In this document: piece by piece, positions 53,530-61,794 of the stretch
How the letters are laid out: each line of letters begins with the position of its first letter
How positions within the stretch are numbered: position 1 is the stretch's first letter
DNA from: JBEDUK01 sp963781595
GTDB lineage: Bacteria; Actinomycetota; UBA4738
Direction of reading: 5' to 3'
DNA length: 64,000 nucleotides
Assembly (NCBI GenBank): GCA_963781595.1
Contig: CAWAGG010000006.1
Location: forward strand, 1,364,001-1,428,000
Position numbers and translations under genes: made by a program
Notes under the pieces: generated by a model
Databases searched by the model: none
What the model was told of the DNA's origin: nothing
What the model saw: only the letters and a program-made list of their open reading frames with translations

Positions 53530-54300
53530 GTGTCGTTCTGGCGCCTGATGGCCGTGTTCGTGGTTTCGCTCGTCGCGGGTGCGGTGAACGCCGTAGCCGG
53601 GGGCGGGACGCTGCTGTCGTTCCCCACGCTCGTCTTCCTCGGCGTGCCGCCGATCACGGCCAACGCCACGAACACGCTCGGCCTATGGCCCGGGAGCTTC
53701 GCCGGCGTCCTGGGGTTCCGCAGGGACATGCGTGGCACCCGCCGATGGGTCGTGCTCCTGATCTGGCCATCGCTCGCCGGCGGCATCGTCGGTGCGGTCC
53801 TGCTGTTGCGGACGCCGGAAGACGTCTTCGCCGCGATCTCGCCGATCCTGGTCCTGACGGCGACGGTCCTGCTGGCAGTGCAGGACCCGATCACACGGCG
53901 GCTCGGGACGCCGTCCGGCGCCGAGCACGGCTCTCCTCGCTGGGCGCTCGCGGCCGTGACGGTCCAGTTCGCCGTGGCGGTCTACGGGGGGTTCTTCGGC
54001 GCCGGGATCGGCATCCTGATGCTGGCAGCGCTCGGGCTCCTCGGGCTCACCGACATCCACCAGATGAACGGTCTGAAGAACACGTTCGCGATCTGCATCA
54101 ACGGCGTCGCGGCGATCTACTTCGCCGCCTCCGGCGCGGTGCTCTGGTCGGTCGCGGCCGTGATGGCCGTGGGCGCGGTCCTGGGTGGGTTCGGCGGCGC
54201 CGGGATCGCCCACCGGATGGGTCGAACGTTCATCCGCCGGGTCGTGATCGTCATCGGGATCGCGTCGGCGGTGGCGCTCACGATCCGGCTCTTCGTCTGA
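53530..54300 (+). CDS. TauE/SafE-family membrane permease
   Basis: A 256-residue membrane protein with about eight helices in two related halves. The N-terminal half holds the family motif AGAVNAVAGGGTLLSFPTLV and NATNTLGLWPG; the second half repeats it as YGGFFGAGIGILMLAALGLL and MNGLKNTFAICING. The family exports sulfite or organosulfur anions, and some members move other small anions. GTG start ten bases after the regulator's stop, so co-transcription is likely. Confidence 0.88.
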   Translation: MSFWRLMAVFVVSLVAGAVNAVAGGGTLLSFPTLVFLGVPPITANATNTLGLWPGSFAGVLGFRRDMRGTRRWVVLLIWPSLAGGIVGAVLLLRTPEDVFAAISPILVLTATVLLAVQDPITRRLGTPSGAEHGSPRWALAAVTVQFAVAVYGGFFGAGIGILMLAALGLLGLTDIHQMNGLKNTFAICINGVAAIYFAASGAVLWSVAAVMAVGAVLGGFGGAGIAHRMGRTFIRRVVIVIGIASAVALTIRLFV

Positions 54301-54378
54301 GTTCACGCGAGGACCCGGTACCCTAGGGTGATCCCCCGAACGGCCCCGTAGCGCAGGAGAAGGAAGGCAGAAGGTCCC

Positions 54379-57105
54379 GTGGTCCTCGAGAAGCTCGGCA
54401 CGATGGGCGAAGGTCGCAGGCTCAAGCGACTGGAGGAGCTCGCCCAGCTGGCCAAGTCGTTCGAGCCCGAGGTCGAGGACCTGACCGACGCCGAGCTCCG
54501 CGCGAAGACCGACGCGTTCCGGGTTCGATACGCCGACGGGGAGGGGCTCGACGACATGCTCCCCGAGGCGTTCGCGGTCGTCCGAGAGGGTGCGAAGCGC
54601 GCGCTCGGCCAGCGGCACTTCGACGTCCAGATCATGGGTGGCGCGGTGCTCCATCAGGGTTCGATCGCCGAGATGAAGACCGGTGAGGGCAAGACGCTCG
54701 TCAGCACGTTGCCCGCGTACCTGAACGCGCTTACGGGCGACGGCGTGCACATGGTCACCGTCAACGACTACCTAGCCAAGCGCGACAGCGAGTGGATGGC
54801 GCCGGTGTACCGGCTGCTCGGCATCAGCGTCGGCCTGATCCAGGCGAACATGACGCCCGAGCAGCGGCGCCCGGCCTACGCGGCCGACATCACGCACGGC
54901 ACGAACAACGAGTTCGGGTTCGACTACCTCCGCGACAACATGGCGATGCGCTTCGAGGACATGGTCCAGCGGGGGCACGCATACGCGATCGTGGACGAGG
55001 TGGACTCGATCCTGATCGACGAGGCGAGGACGCCGCTGATCATCAGCGGCATGGTCGCGGACTCGGCGAAGTGGTACCAGGTGTTCGCGCGGATCGCGCC
55101 GCGCCTGCGCAAGGACGAGGACTACGAGGTCGACGAGCAGAAGAAGACGATCTCGGTCCTCGAGTCCGCGGTCGACAAGGTCGAGCAGGAACTGGGCATC
55201 GAGAACCTCTACGACCAGGTGAACACCCCGCTCGTGCACCACCTGCAGAACGCGCTGCGCGCGAAGGAGCTGTACCACCGCGACGTCGAATACCTCGTCA
55301 AGCAGGGAGAGGTCCTGATCGTCGACGAGTTCACGGGCCGCACCCTCGAGGGCCGCCGGTACTCCGAAGGCCTGCACCAGGCCATCGAGGCGAAGGAGGG
55401 CGTTCGGATCAAAGAGGAGAACCAGACGCTCGCGACGATCACGATCCAGAACTACTTCCGCATGTACGACAAGCTCTCGGGGATGACCGGTACGGCGCGT
55501 ACCCAGCGCGCCGAGTTCAACGAGGTCTACAAGATCGACGTCGTCGAGATCCCGACGAACCGCCCGATGATCCGCATGGACGAACAGGACCTTGTGTACA
55601 AGACCGAGGACGCGAAATGGCGGGCGGTCACCGAGGACCTCGCGGAACGGCACGGGACCGGCCAGCCGGTCCTGGTCGGCACCGTCAGCATCGAGAAGTC
55701 CGAGAAGCTGTCAGGCTACCTGAACCGTCGCGGGATCCCCCACAACATCCTGAACGCGAAGCAGCACGAGCGCGAGGCGTTCATCATCGCCCAGGCCGGA
55801 CGGATCGGCGCGGTCACCGTCGCGACGAACATGGCCGGCCGTGGCGTCGACATCAAGCTCGGCGGCAACGCCGAGTACCTCGCGCGCCAGGAGATGGCCG
55901 CGCGCGAGTGGGACAACGACCGGTACCTCCTGTTCGAGATGGAACCGGACGAACGCACCGAGTACGAGGCCGAGTACGAACCGATCTACCAGAAGTACCG
56001 GGCCCAGACCGACGAGGAGGGCGAGAAGGTCCTCGAGCTGGGCGGCCTCTACGTCCTGGGGACCGAGCGCCACGAGTCGCGGCGGATCGACAACCAGCTG
56101 CGGGGGCGCTCCGGCCGTCAGGGCGACCCCGGCGAGTCGCGGTTCTACCTGTCGCTCGGCGACGACCTGATGCGGCTGTTCGCGGCCGAGCGCATCGAGC
56201 GCATCATGCGGGTCCTCAAGTGGCCCGAGGACGAACCGATCGCCGCGAAGATGGTCACCCGCGCGATCGAAACCGCGCAGAAGAACGTCGAGGAGCAGAA
56301 CTTCGAGATCCGGAAGAACGTCCTGAAGTACGACGAGGTGATGAACAAGCAGCGCGAGGTGATCTACGCCGAGCGTGAGCGGATCCTCGAGGGGATGGAC
56401 CTGAAGGACGAGGCCCTCGAGATGGTCACCGCGTCCGTCGGCGAGACCGTCGCGACGTTCGTGCCCGACGGCTCGTATCCGGAGCAGTGGGACGTGGACG
56501 GGCTCGAGGCCGCGCTCCAGACGCTCTACCCGAGCGCGCTGACCAAGGATGCGATCGGCGATGCGCTCACCGCCGAGGAGGTCCACGAGCTGGTCCTCGA
56601 CGACGCGCTGCGCGCCTACGACGCGAAGGAGCACGAGATCGGCCTCGACGCGAACGGCGAGCCGGTCCTGCGCGAGCTCGAACGCGTGGTGCTGCTGTCG
56701 ATCACCGACACGAAGTGGCGCGAGCACCTCTACGAGATGGACTACCTGCAGGAGGGCATCGGCCTTCGTGCGTACGGCCAGAAGGACCCGTTGGTCGAGT
56801 TCCAGCGGGATGCCTACGGGATGTTCGACGAGCTCAAGCACGCGATCCAGACCGAGTTCGTCCAGTACATCTACCGGGTGCAGCTCGTGCGCCAGGACGA
56901 GCCCCAGCGGAAGCAACCGCCGCCCGTGAAGGGCGTGCAGACCCACCACGGCGACGTCGAGGCCGACACGGGTGGTGGCGCCGCTTCGAGCTCGTCGGTG
57001 AGCATCGGTGGCTCCGACGGGGACTGGTCGAAGACCCCGCGCAACGCCGCCTGTCCATGCGGCAGTGGGCGGAAATACAAGAAATGTCACGGGGCTACGG
57101 TCTGA
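54379..57105 (+). CDS. secA: Preprotein translocase ATPase SecA
   Basis: A 908-residue motor that drives proteins through SecYEG. Seen: nucleotide-binding MKTGEGKTLVSTLPAYL, VNDYLAKRDSEWMAPVY, the DEVDSILIDEARTPLIISG block, the TITIQNYFRMYDKLSGMTG region, ATNMAGRGVDIKLGG, GTERHESRRIDNQLRGRSGR and QGDPGESRFYLSLGDDLMR. The C-terminus has the SEC-C zinc motif CPCGSGRKYKKCHG. GTG 54379 is preceded by AGGAGAAGGAAGG. This is the full-length SecA1-type housekeeping form. Confidence 0.96.
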   Translation: MVLEKLGTMGEGRRLKRLEELAQLAKSFEPEVEDLTDAELRAKTDAFRVRYADGEGLDDMLPEAFAVVREGAKRALGQRHFDVQIMGGAVLHQGSIAEMKTGEGKTLVSTLPAYLNALTGDGVHMVTVNDYLAKRDSEWMAPVYRLLGISVGLIQANMTPEQRRPAYAADITHGTNNEFGFDYLRDNMAMRFEDMVQRGHAYAIVDEVDSILIDEARTPLIISGMVADSAKWYQVFARIAPRLRKDEDYEVDEQKKTISVLESAVDKVEQELGIENLYDQVNTPLVHHLQNALRAKELYHRDVEYLVKQGEVLIVDEFTGRTLEGRRYSEGLHQAIEAKEGVRIKEENQTLATITIQNYFRMYDKLSGMTGTARTQRAEFNEVYKIDVVEIPTNRPMIRMDEQDLVYKTEDAKWRAVTEDLAERHGTGQPVLVGTVSIEKSEKLSGYLNRRGIPHNILNAKQHEREAFIIAQAGRIGAVTVATNMAGRGVDIKLGGNAEYLARQEMAAREWDNDRYLLFEMEPDERTEYEAEYEPIYQKYRAQTDEEGEKVLELGGLYVLGTERHESRRIDNQLRGRSGRQGDPGESRFYLSLGDDLMRLFAAERIERIMRVLKWPEDEPIAAKMVTRAIETAQKNVEEQNFEIRKNVLKYDEVMNKQREVIYAERERILEGMDLKDEALEMVTASVGETVATFVPDGSYPEQWDVDGLEAALQTLYPSALTKDAIGDALTAEEVHELVLDDALRAYDAKEHEIGLDANGEPVLRELERVVLLSITDTKWREHLYEMDYLQEGIGLRAYGQKDPLVEFQRDAYGMFDELKHAIQTEFVQYIYRVQLVRQDEPQRKQPPPVKGVQTHHGDVEADTGGGAASSSSVSIGGSDGDWSKTPRNAACPCGSGRKYKKCHGATV

Positions 57106-57188
57106 GCCGAACGTCGTCGGCCGTGCGTGCGTGACGCCCGTCGCTCGGCCCATTGACACGGGTCCCGCGGCGTCGTTCGATCGGGTGC

Positions 57189-57587
57189 ATGGACCGGTCC
57201 CCAGCCCGCCCGCGCTCCGGCGCCATCGCCGCCGGCGTGGTCCTCGCCGCCGTCTCGCTCGCCGTGTCGCTCGCCGTCGTCCCGCCCGCGACGGCGACGA
57301 CCCAGAAGACCCCGAAGCTCAAGTCGCTCGTCGTCAAGCCGGCGTCGATCCCGGTCGGCGCCGCGGCGTACGCGACCGTCACGCTCAAGCGGGCGCCGAA
57401 GAAGGACGTCCTCGTCGACATCGCGTCCAGCGACGAGTGGATCGCCCTCCCGTTTTCGGACACGATCACGGTGCCCGCCGGACAGAACACGGGCGTGGTC
57501 CTCGTCTACGGACTGCATCAGGGGAGCGTGACGATCACCGCGACGCTCCGTGGAGTCACGAAGTCATCCCCGCTCACGATCGCCTAG
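57189..57587 (+). CDS. Small secreted Ig-like domain protein
   Basis: A 132-residue exported protein. Signal peptide residues 1-36 (AIAAGVVLAAVSLAVSLAVV, then PPATAT). The mature part is a single beta-sandwich (LKSLVVKPASIPVGAAAYAT, then VTLKRAPKKDVLVDI, DTITVPAGQNTGVVLVYG, GSVTITATLRGVTKSSPLTI), resembling bacterial Ig-like domains. Function unknown. No clear neighbour relation; it follows secA by 84 bp. Confidence 0.65.
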   Translation: MDRSPARPRSGAIAAGVVLAAVSLAVSLAVVPPATATTQKTPKLKSLVVKPASIPVGAAAYATVTLKRAPKKDVLVDIASSDEWIALPFSDTITVPAGQNTGVVLVYGLHQGSVTITATLRGVTKSSPLTIA

Positions 57588-57704
57588 CACGAACTCCCGG
57601 CGGCGTCACCGCGGGGCCGAACCGGTCCGGACCACGCGGTCGAACCTTCGGTCGAGTCCGTACGATCCGTCGCGTCCGGTATCTGCGGGGGCGGGGGGGG
57701 CGAG

Positions 57705-58079
57705 GTGGGGACGTCGGCCCACGACATCCTCGGGCGGGACGACGAGCTCGGGGAGCTCAGAGCGTTCGTCACGCGTGATGGACCGCGCTCGATGGTGATT
57801 GAGGGCGAGGCGGGCATCGGGAAGACGACGCTCTGGCGCGCCGCCGCCGACGAGGCTCGGGCGCGCGGTATCGGCGTCCTCTCGTGCAGCCCCGCGGGCG
57901 GCGAGACCCGGCTCTCGTTCGCCGCGCTCTCGGATCTGCTGACCCCTCGCTCGTCGGCGCCGAACTGGGGAACGGGACGTCCCGACCAGGTCGATTGCTC
58001 GGGGCGGCGCCTTCAGCCGAGCGGTTCGAACGTCGCCGTGAAGTGCCGGAGTTGCGGCGGTTCGTGGACGATCCGGTAG
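57705..58079 (+). pseudogene. Truncated LuxR-type (LAL) ATPase regulator remnant
   Basis: The first 80 residues are the start of a large ATP-binding LuxR regulator: ILGRDDELGELRAFV, Walker A VIEGEAGIGKTTLWRAA, GVLSCSPAGGETRLSFAALS. After SDLL (about 57945) the similarity stops; the frame runs on without meaning to 58079, overlapping the end of the tryptophanase gene by 67 bases. Full-length relatives have 800-1000 residues ending in a LuxR HTH. A run of eight G lies upstream at 57693-57700. It is read as a deletion scar. Confidence 0.65.
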
Positions 58080-59386
58080 CCGCGTAGCGTCGCGGCGCGC
58101 CCCGCGACGTCGCACACGACCTCCGTCACGTAGTCGATGTGGCTCTGCGTGTACGTGCGGCGCGGGATCGCGAGCCGGACCAGGTCCATCGCGGCGGGCG
58201 ACTCCGTGCCGTCCGGATGGCGACCGAACATCACGGTGCCGATCTCGCATCCGCGCACGCCCCCGGTCCCGTACAGCGCGACCGCCAAGGACTGGCCCGG
58301 GTACTGCAGCGGTGGGATGTGGGACAGGAGCGCTCGCGCATCGAGGTACACCGCATGGCCACCGATCGGCCGTACGAGCGGGACGCCGGCGCGGTCCAGG
58401 GCTTCGCCGAGGTACGCGGTCGAGCCGATCCGGTACCGCAGGTAGTCGGGTTCGACACACTCCGTGAGCCCTTGCGCGATCGCCTCGAGGTCGCGACCCG
58501 CCAGGCCGCCGTACGTCGGGAACCCCTCGGTCAGGATCAACAGGTTCCGGCAGCGATCGGCGAGCGATGGGTCGTTCATCGCCAGCCATCCGCCGATGTT
58601 CGCCAGCGGGTCCTTCTTCGCGCTCATCGTCATGCCGTCGGCGAGCGCCGCCGTCTCCCGCACGATGTCGCGGATCGCGCGATCGCCGTACCCGGGCTCG
58701 CGCTCGTGCACGAACCACGCGTTCTCGGCGAAGCGGCAGGCATCCAGGAACAGCGGCACCCTGAACCGGTCGCACAGCGCGCGGACGCCCCGGAGGTTCT
58801 CCATCGACACGGGCTGCCCGCCGCCCGAGTTGTTCGTGATCGTGACGAACACCGCGGGTACGTCGACGGCGCGCTCGCCCAGCAGTGCCTCGAGCGCGCC
58901 GAGGTCCATGTTCCCCTTGAACGGATGCACGAGCGATGGCTCGCGGCATTCCGGGATGGGCAGGTCGACCGCCTCGGCACCGGTGAACTCGACGTTCGCC
59001 CTCGTCGTGTCGAAATGCGTGTTGTTCGGCACGATCTTCCCCGGCCCGCCGATCGCCGTGAAGAGGATCTTCTCGGCCGCGCGGCCCTGATGGGTGGGGA
59101 TCACGTGCTCGAACGGGAACAGGTCCTGGACGGCCTCGAGGAATCGGAACCAGGACGGCGAGCCCGCGTACGACTCGTCGCCGTGCTGGATCGCGGCCCA
59201 CTGATCGCGCGACATCGCGCCCGTCCCGGAGTCGGTGAGCAGGTCGATCAGCACGTCGTCGGCGTGCAGGGCGAACAGGTTGTAGCCGGCGTCTCGGATC
59301 CGCTCGCGCCTGTACGGCTCGGTCGTCATCCGGAGCGGCTCGACCGAGTGGATCCGGAACGGCTCGATGATCGTTCGCGACTCCAT
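58013..59386 (-). CDS. tnaA: Tryptophanase (beta-eliminating lyase)
   Basis: A 457-residue PLP enzyme: EPFRIHSVEPLRM, LLTDSGTGAMSRDQWAAIQH, THQGRAAEKIL, FDTTRANVEFTGAEA, ITNNSGGGQPVSM, the PLP-lysine block TMSAKKDPLANIGGW, EGFPTYGGLAGRDLEA and LAIPRRTYTQSHIDYV. SAKKD, RFAENA and CEIGTVMFGR favour tryptophanase (indole, pyruvate, ammonia) over tyrosine phenol-lyase, but the call is by eye. No tnaB or leader peptide is near. ATG 59386 is divergent from prfB. Its neighbour is a broken regulator, which hints at a rearranged insert. Confidence 0.82.
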   Translation of the reverse strand: MESRTIIEPFRIHSVEPLRMTTEPYRRERIRDAGYNLFALHADDVLIDLLTDSGTGAMSRDQWAAIQHGDESYAGSPSWFRFLEAVQDLFPFEHVIPTHQGRAAEKILFTAIGGPGKIVPNNTHFDTTRANVEFTGAEAVDLPIPECREPSLVHPFKGNMDLGALEALLGERAVDVPAVFVTITNNSGGGQPVSMENLRGVRALCDRFRVPLFLDACRFAENAWFVHEREPGYGDRAIRDIVRETAALADGMTMSAKKDPLANIGGWLAMNDPSLADRCRNLLILTEGFPTYGGLAGRDLEAIAQGLTECVEPDYLRYRIGSTAYLGEALDRAGVPLVRPIGGHAVYLDARALLSHIPPLQYPGQSLAVALYGTGGVRGCEIGTVMFGRHPDGTESPAAMDLVRLAIPRRTYTQSHIDYVTEVVCDVAGRAATLRGYRIVHEPPQLRHFTATFEPLG

Positions 59387-59490
59387 CGTCGGGGCGGAGC
59401 GTACGTGTGGCGCTGGCTCGCGGCGGCGGCCGTTCGACCCGGTCCCGGCGGCCAACCGGCCCGGCGCCAGGTTCGCAAGGCCGTCCCTGC

Positions 59491-59496
59491 TAGCGT
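59491..59496 (+). promoter_or_regulatory. -10 hexamer of prfB
   Basis: TAGCGT lies eight bases before the ATG at 59505, with no ribosome-binding site. Confidence 0.45.
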
Positions 59497-59504
59497 GGTG
59501 CGCC

Positions 59505-60618
59505 ATGAGCGGATACACCGAACGCATCGCCGACCTCTCGCGCAGGGTCGACAACGCGAAGGAGTACCTTTGACGTCGACGCGAAGGCCGGTCGCGCGAA
59601 GGAGCTGGAAGGTGAGCTTTCCGAGCCCGGCGTCTGGGACGATCCCGCCCGCGGCCAGAAGCTGACCACCGAGCTCTCCCGTATCAACGGCGTCCTGCAG
59701 CGCCACGCAGATCTGGTAAAGCAGGTTGACGATCTGCAGGCGATGGACGAACTCCTGTCGGAAGAGGACGACCCCGAGCTGGCCGCGGAGCTGCCTCGCA
59801 AGCTGAAGGGTCTCGAATCGGAGCTCGATCGCGTCGAGCTCGCGAACCTCCTCTCGGGTGAATACGACGGGAACGACGCGGTCGTCTCGCTACACGCGGG
59901 CGCGGGTGGCGTCGATTCACAGGACTGGACCGAGATGCTGCTCCGGATGTACCTGCGCTGGGCCGAACGCGAGGGCCTGCAGGCCGAACTGGACGAGATC
60001 CTGCCCGGCGACGAGGCGGGCATCAAGTCGGCCACGTTCACGGTGAGCGGGCCGAACGCCTACGGGCTGCTTTCGACCGAACGCGGCGTGCACCGGCTGG
60101 TCCGGTTGTCGCCGTACGACGCAGCGCACCGCCGGCACACGTCGTTCGCGTCGCTCGACGCGATCCCGCTCCTGGACGACGAGGACGACGCCGAGGTCGA
60201 CATCGACCCCAAGGACCTCCGGATCGACGTGTACCGTTCGTCCTCCGCCGGCGGGCAGTCGGTGAACACCACCGACTCGGCGGTTCGCATCACCCACCTG
60301 CCGACCGGGATCACCGCCGCCTGTCAGAACGAACGCTCGCAGCTGCAGAACAAGGCGGTCGCCATGCGGATCCTGAAGGCCCGCCTGGCGGAGCTCGCCC
60401 GGCGCCAGCGCGAGCAGCGCATCGAGAACCTGCGGGGCGAGCTGATGGGGATCGACTTCGGCTCGCAGATCCGTTCGTACGTACTGCACCCGTACCAGCT
60501 CGTGAAGGACCATCGGACGAACCTGGAGGTCGGCAACATCGAGGCGGTGCTCGACGGCGACCTCGACGCGCTGATCTCCGCCGAGCTCCATCGTCGCGCG
60601 ACGCCCCCGGCGAGCTAG
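59505..60618 (+). CDS. prfB: Peptide chain release factor 2 with programmed +1 frameshift
   Basis: RF2 ends translation at UGA and UAA. Codons 1-22 read in one frame to CTT (59568-59570) and an in-frame TGA (59571-59573). Translation resumes in the +1 frame at GAC 59572 and runs to TAG 60616-60618, giving 370 residues. The site AAGGAG-TAC-CTT-TGA-C has the internal Shine-Dalgarno and CUU-UGA-C slip of the classical autoregulatory switch. The GGQ loop (SSSAGGQSVNTTDSAVRITH) is intact. The recognition tripeptide reads SPY (LSPYDAAHRRHTSF) where SPF is usual. The stop codon's TA is the insertion site of an IS630 element. Confidence 0.94.
59559..59574 (+). promoter_or_regulatory. RF2 programmed frameshift site
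   Basis: AAGGAG at 59559-59564 acts as internal Shine-Dalgarno, three bases before CTT (59568-59570), followed by TGA C. Low RF2 lets the ribosome slip forward one base. Confidence 0.9.
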
Positions 60619-61688
60619 TGTCGCGCGTCTGAAGTTCCTTGACGCTCTCGTGTGCGACTGAGCACCTCGTCCGGTGATTTGGTCCAGGTGAACGGATGGC
60701 ACCGGTCGTTCCAGCCGTCGATGAACCGCCTGATCGCACCGGTGAGGTCCGAGACGCTTCCGAAGGTGCCCCGGCGGATGGCCTGGCGGGTGATGATCGA
60801 GAAGAACACCTCGACCAGGTTCAGCCACGATCCGGAGGTCGGGGTGAAGTGCAGCCTGACCCGTTGGTGCGAGGCGAGCCAGGCCTCCACGTCCGGGTGC
60901 TTGTGCGTGGCGTAGTTGTCGAGCACCACGTGCAGCTCCCGGCGAGGATAGGCGCGGGCCACCACCTTGAGGAAGTCCAAGAACTCCTCGTGACGGTGCC
61001 GGTCGTAGCAGGCGTCGGTGACCTTGCCCGTGGCCACCTCCAGGGCGGCGAACAGGGTGGTGGTGCCGTGCCGGACGTAGTCGTGGGTGGCCTTCTCGGG
61101 AAGGCCGGGACGGATGGGCAGGATCGGCTGCGTTCGGTCCAGCGCCTGGATCTGGGACTTCTCGTCCACGCACAGGACGACGGCCTTCTCCGGGGGGTCC
61201 AGGTAGAGGCCGATCACGTCGCGGACCTTGGCCTCGAGCTCGGGATCGGTGGAGAACTTGAAGGTCTCCCGCCTCCAGGGCTTGAGGCAGAACCGTCGCC
61301 AGCACCGGGCCACGGAGGTGTCGCTCACCCCCAGCTCCGAGGCGAGCAGGCGGGTGGACCAGTGGGTCACACCGAGGTGGGGAGCCGGCGGCTCCAGGGT
61401 GCGGGCGATGATCACCGCCTCGTCCACGGTCTTGGGCCGTCCCGAGCGGGGAGCGTCCTCCAGAGCCGCGATCCCGCCCGACCGGTAGCGCTCCCGCCAC
61501 ATGATCACCGTGGGCCGGGACACCCCGAGCCTTCTGGCGATCCCCGAGGTTCCCTCACCCGCACCTGCCCCCAGGACGATCCTCGCCCGAAGCGCCGAGC
61601 TGGCCGAGATCGTGGCCGATCGCGTCCACGCCAAGAGCTCCATCCGGTCGGTCTCGGAGACCTCCACCACCTCGGCGGAACGCACCAT
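60615..61688 (-). CDS. IS630-family transposase
   Basis: A 357-residue transposase. N-terminal HTH (GTSGIARRLGVSRPTVIMWR) is followed by a second winged region (THWSTRLLASELGVSDTSVA) and a DDE catalytic core with D175 (VVLCVDEKSQI), D257 (LHVVLDNYATHKH) and E293 (GSWLNLVEVFFS). All three are present, so the copy is probably functional. ATG 61686-61688. Its stop codon TAG (60615-60617 on the minus strand) lies outside the element: the TA target duplication plus one flanking base supply it. Confidence 0.93.
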   Translation of the reverse strand: MVRSAEVVEVSETDRMELLAWTRSATISASSALRARIVLGAGAGEGTSGIARRLGVSRPTVIMWRERYRSGGIAALEDAPRSGRPKTVDEAVIIARTLEPPAPHLGVTHWSTRLLASELGVSDTSVARCWRRFCLKPWRRETFKFSTDPELEAKVRDVIGLYLDPPEKAVVLCVDEKSQIQALDRTQPILPIRPGLPEKATHDYVRHGTTTLFAALEVATGKVTDACYDRHRHEEFLDFLKVVARAYPRRELHVVLDNYATHKHPDVEAWLASHQRVRLHFTPTSGSWLNLVEVFFSIITRQAIRRGTFGSVSDLTGAIRRFIDGWNDRCHPFTWTKSPDEVLSRTRERQGTSDARH

Positions 61689-61744
61689 GGCTCATCATGG
61701 CACGGCCATCCCTCATGTCAAGGAACTTCTGCCGCAGAACACTA
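60616..61744. mobile_element. IS630-family insertion sequence with TA target duplication
   Basis: The element is 60618-61742 (1125 bp), flanked by TA at 60616-60617 and 61743-61744. The 26-base terminal inverted repeats start GTGT and match at 21 positions, including an uninterrupted 13-base core GAAGTTCCTTGAC (60631-60643 and, inverted, 61717-61729). It sits in the prfB stop codon: TA is the first two bases of TAG and the first base of the element supplies the G. Without the insert, the flank also begins with G, so TAG existed before. Confidence 0.92.
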
Positions 61745-61779
61745 GCGGCGCCTCCGGGACCCGGCGGGTCGGTCGCGCG

Positions 61780-61785
61780 TAGGCT
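61780..61785 (+). promoter_or_regulatory. -10 hexamer for leaderless MFS gene
   Basis: TAGGCT lies nine bases before the ATG at 61795, downstream of the IS, so the gene keeps its own promoter. Confidence 0.45.
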
Positions 61786-61794
61786 CCCGTCACG

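Noticed and set aside
57693..57700. Run of eight G upstream of the regulator fragment as a phase-variable tract
   Set aside because: The downstream gene is only a fragment, so switching would have no product to control; more likely a chance G run.
58015..58035. GCGGTTCGAACG, resembling a tRNA T-loop
   Set aside because: No acceptor stem, anticodon stem or CCA end can be drawn around it; it lies in the end of the tryptophanase gene.
59571..59573. TGA in prfB taken as a nonsense mutation
   Set aside because: Its context (AAGGAG, spacing, CTT TGA C) is the known RF2 programmed frameshift site and the +1 frame is complete.
58139..59665. Long plus-strand open frame opposite tryptophanase
   Set aside because: No recognisable motif, while the minus strand shows a complete tryptophanase.
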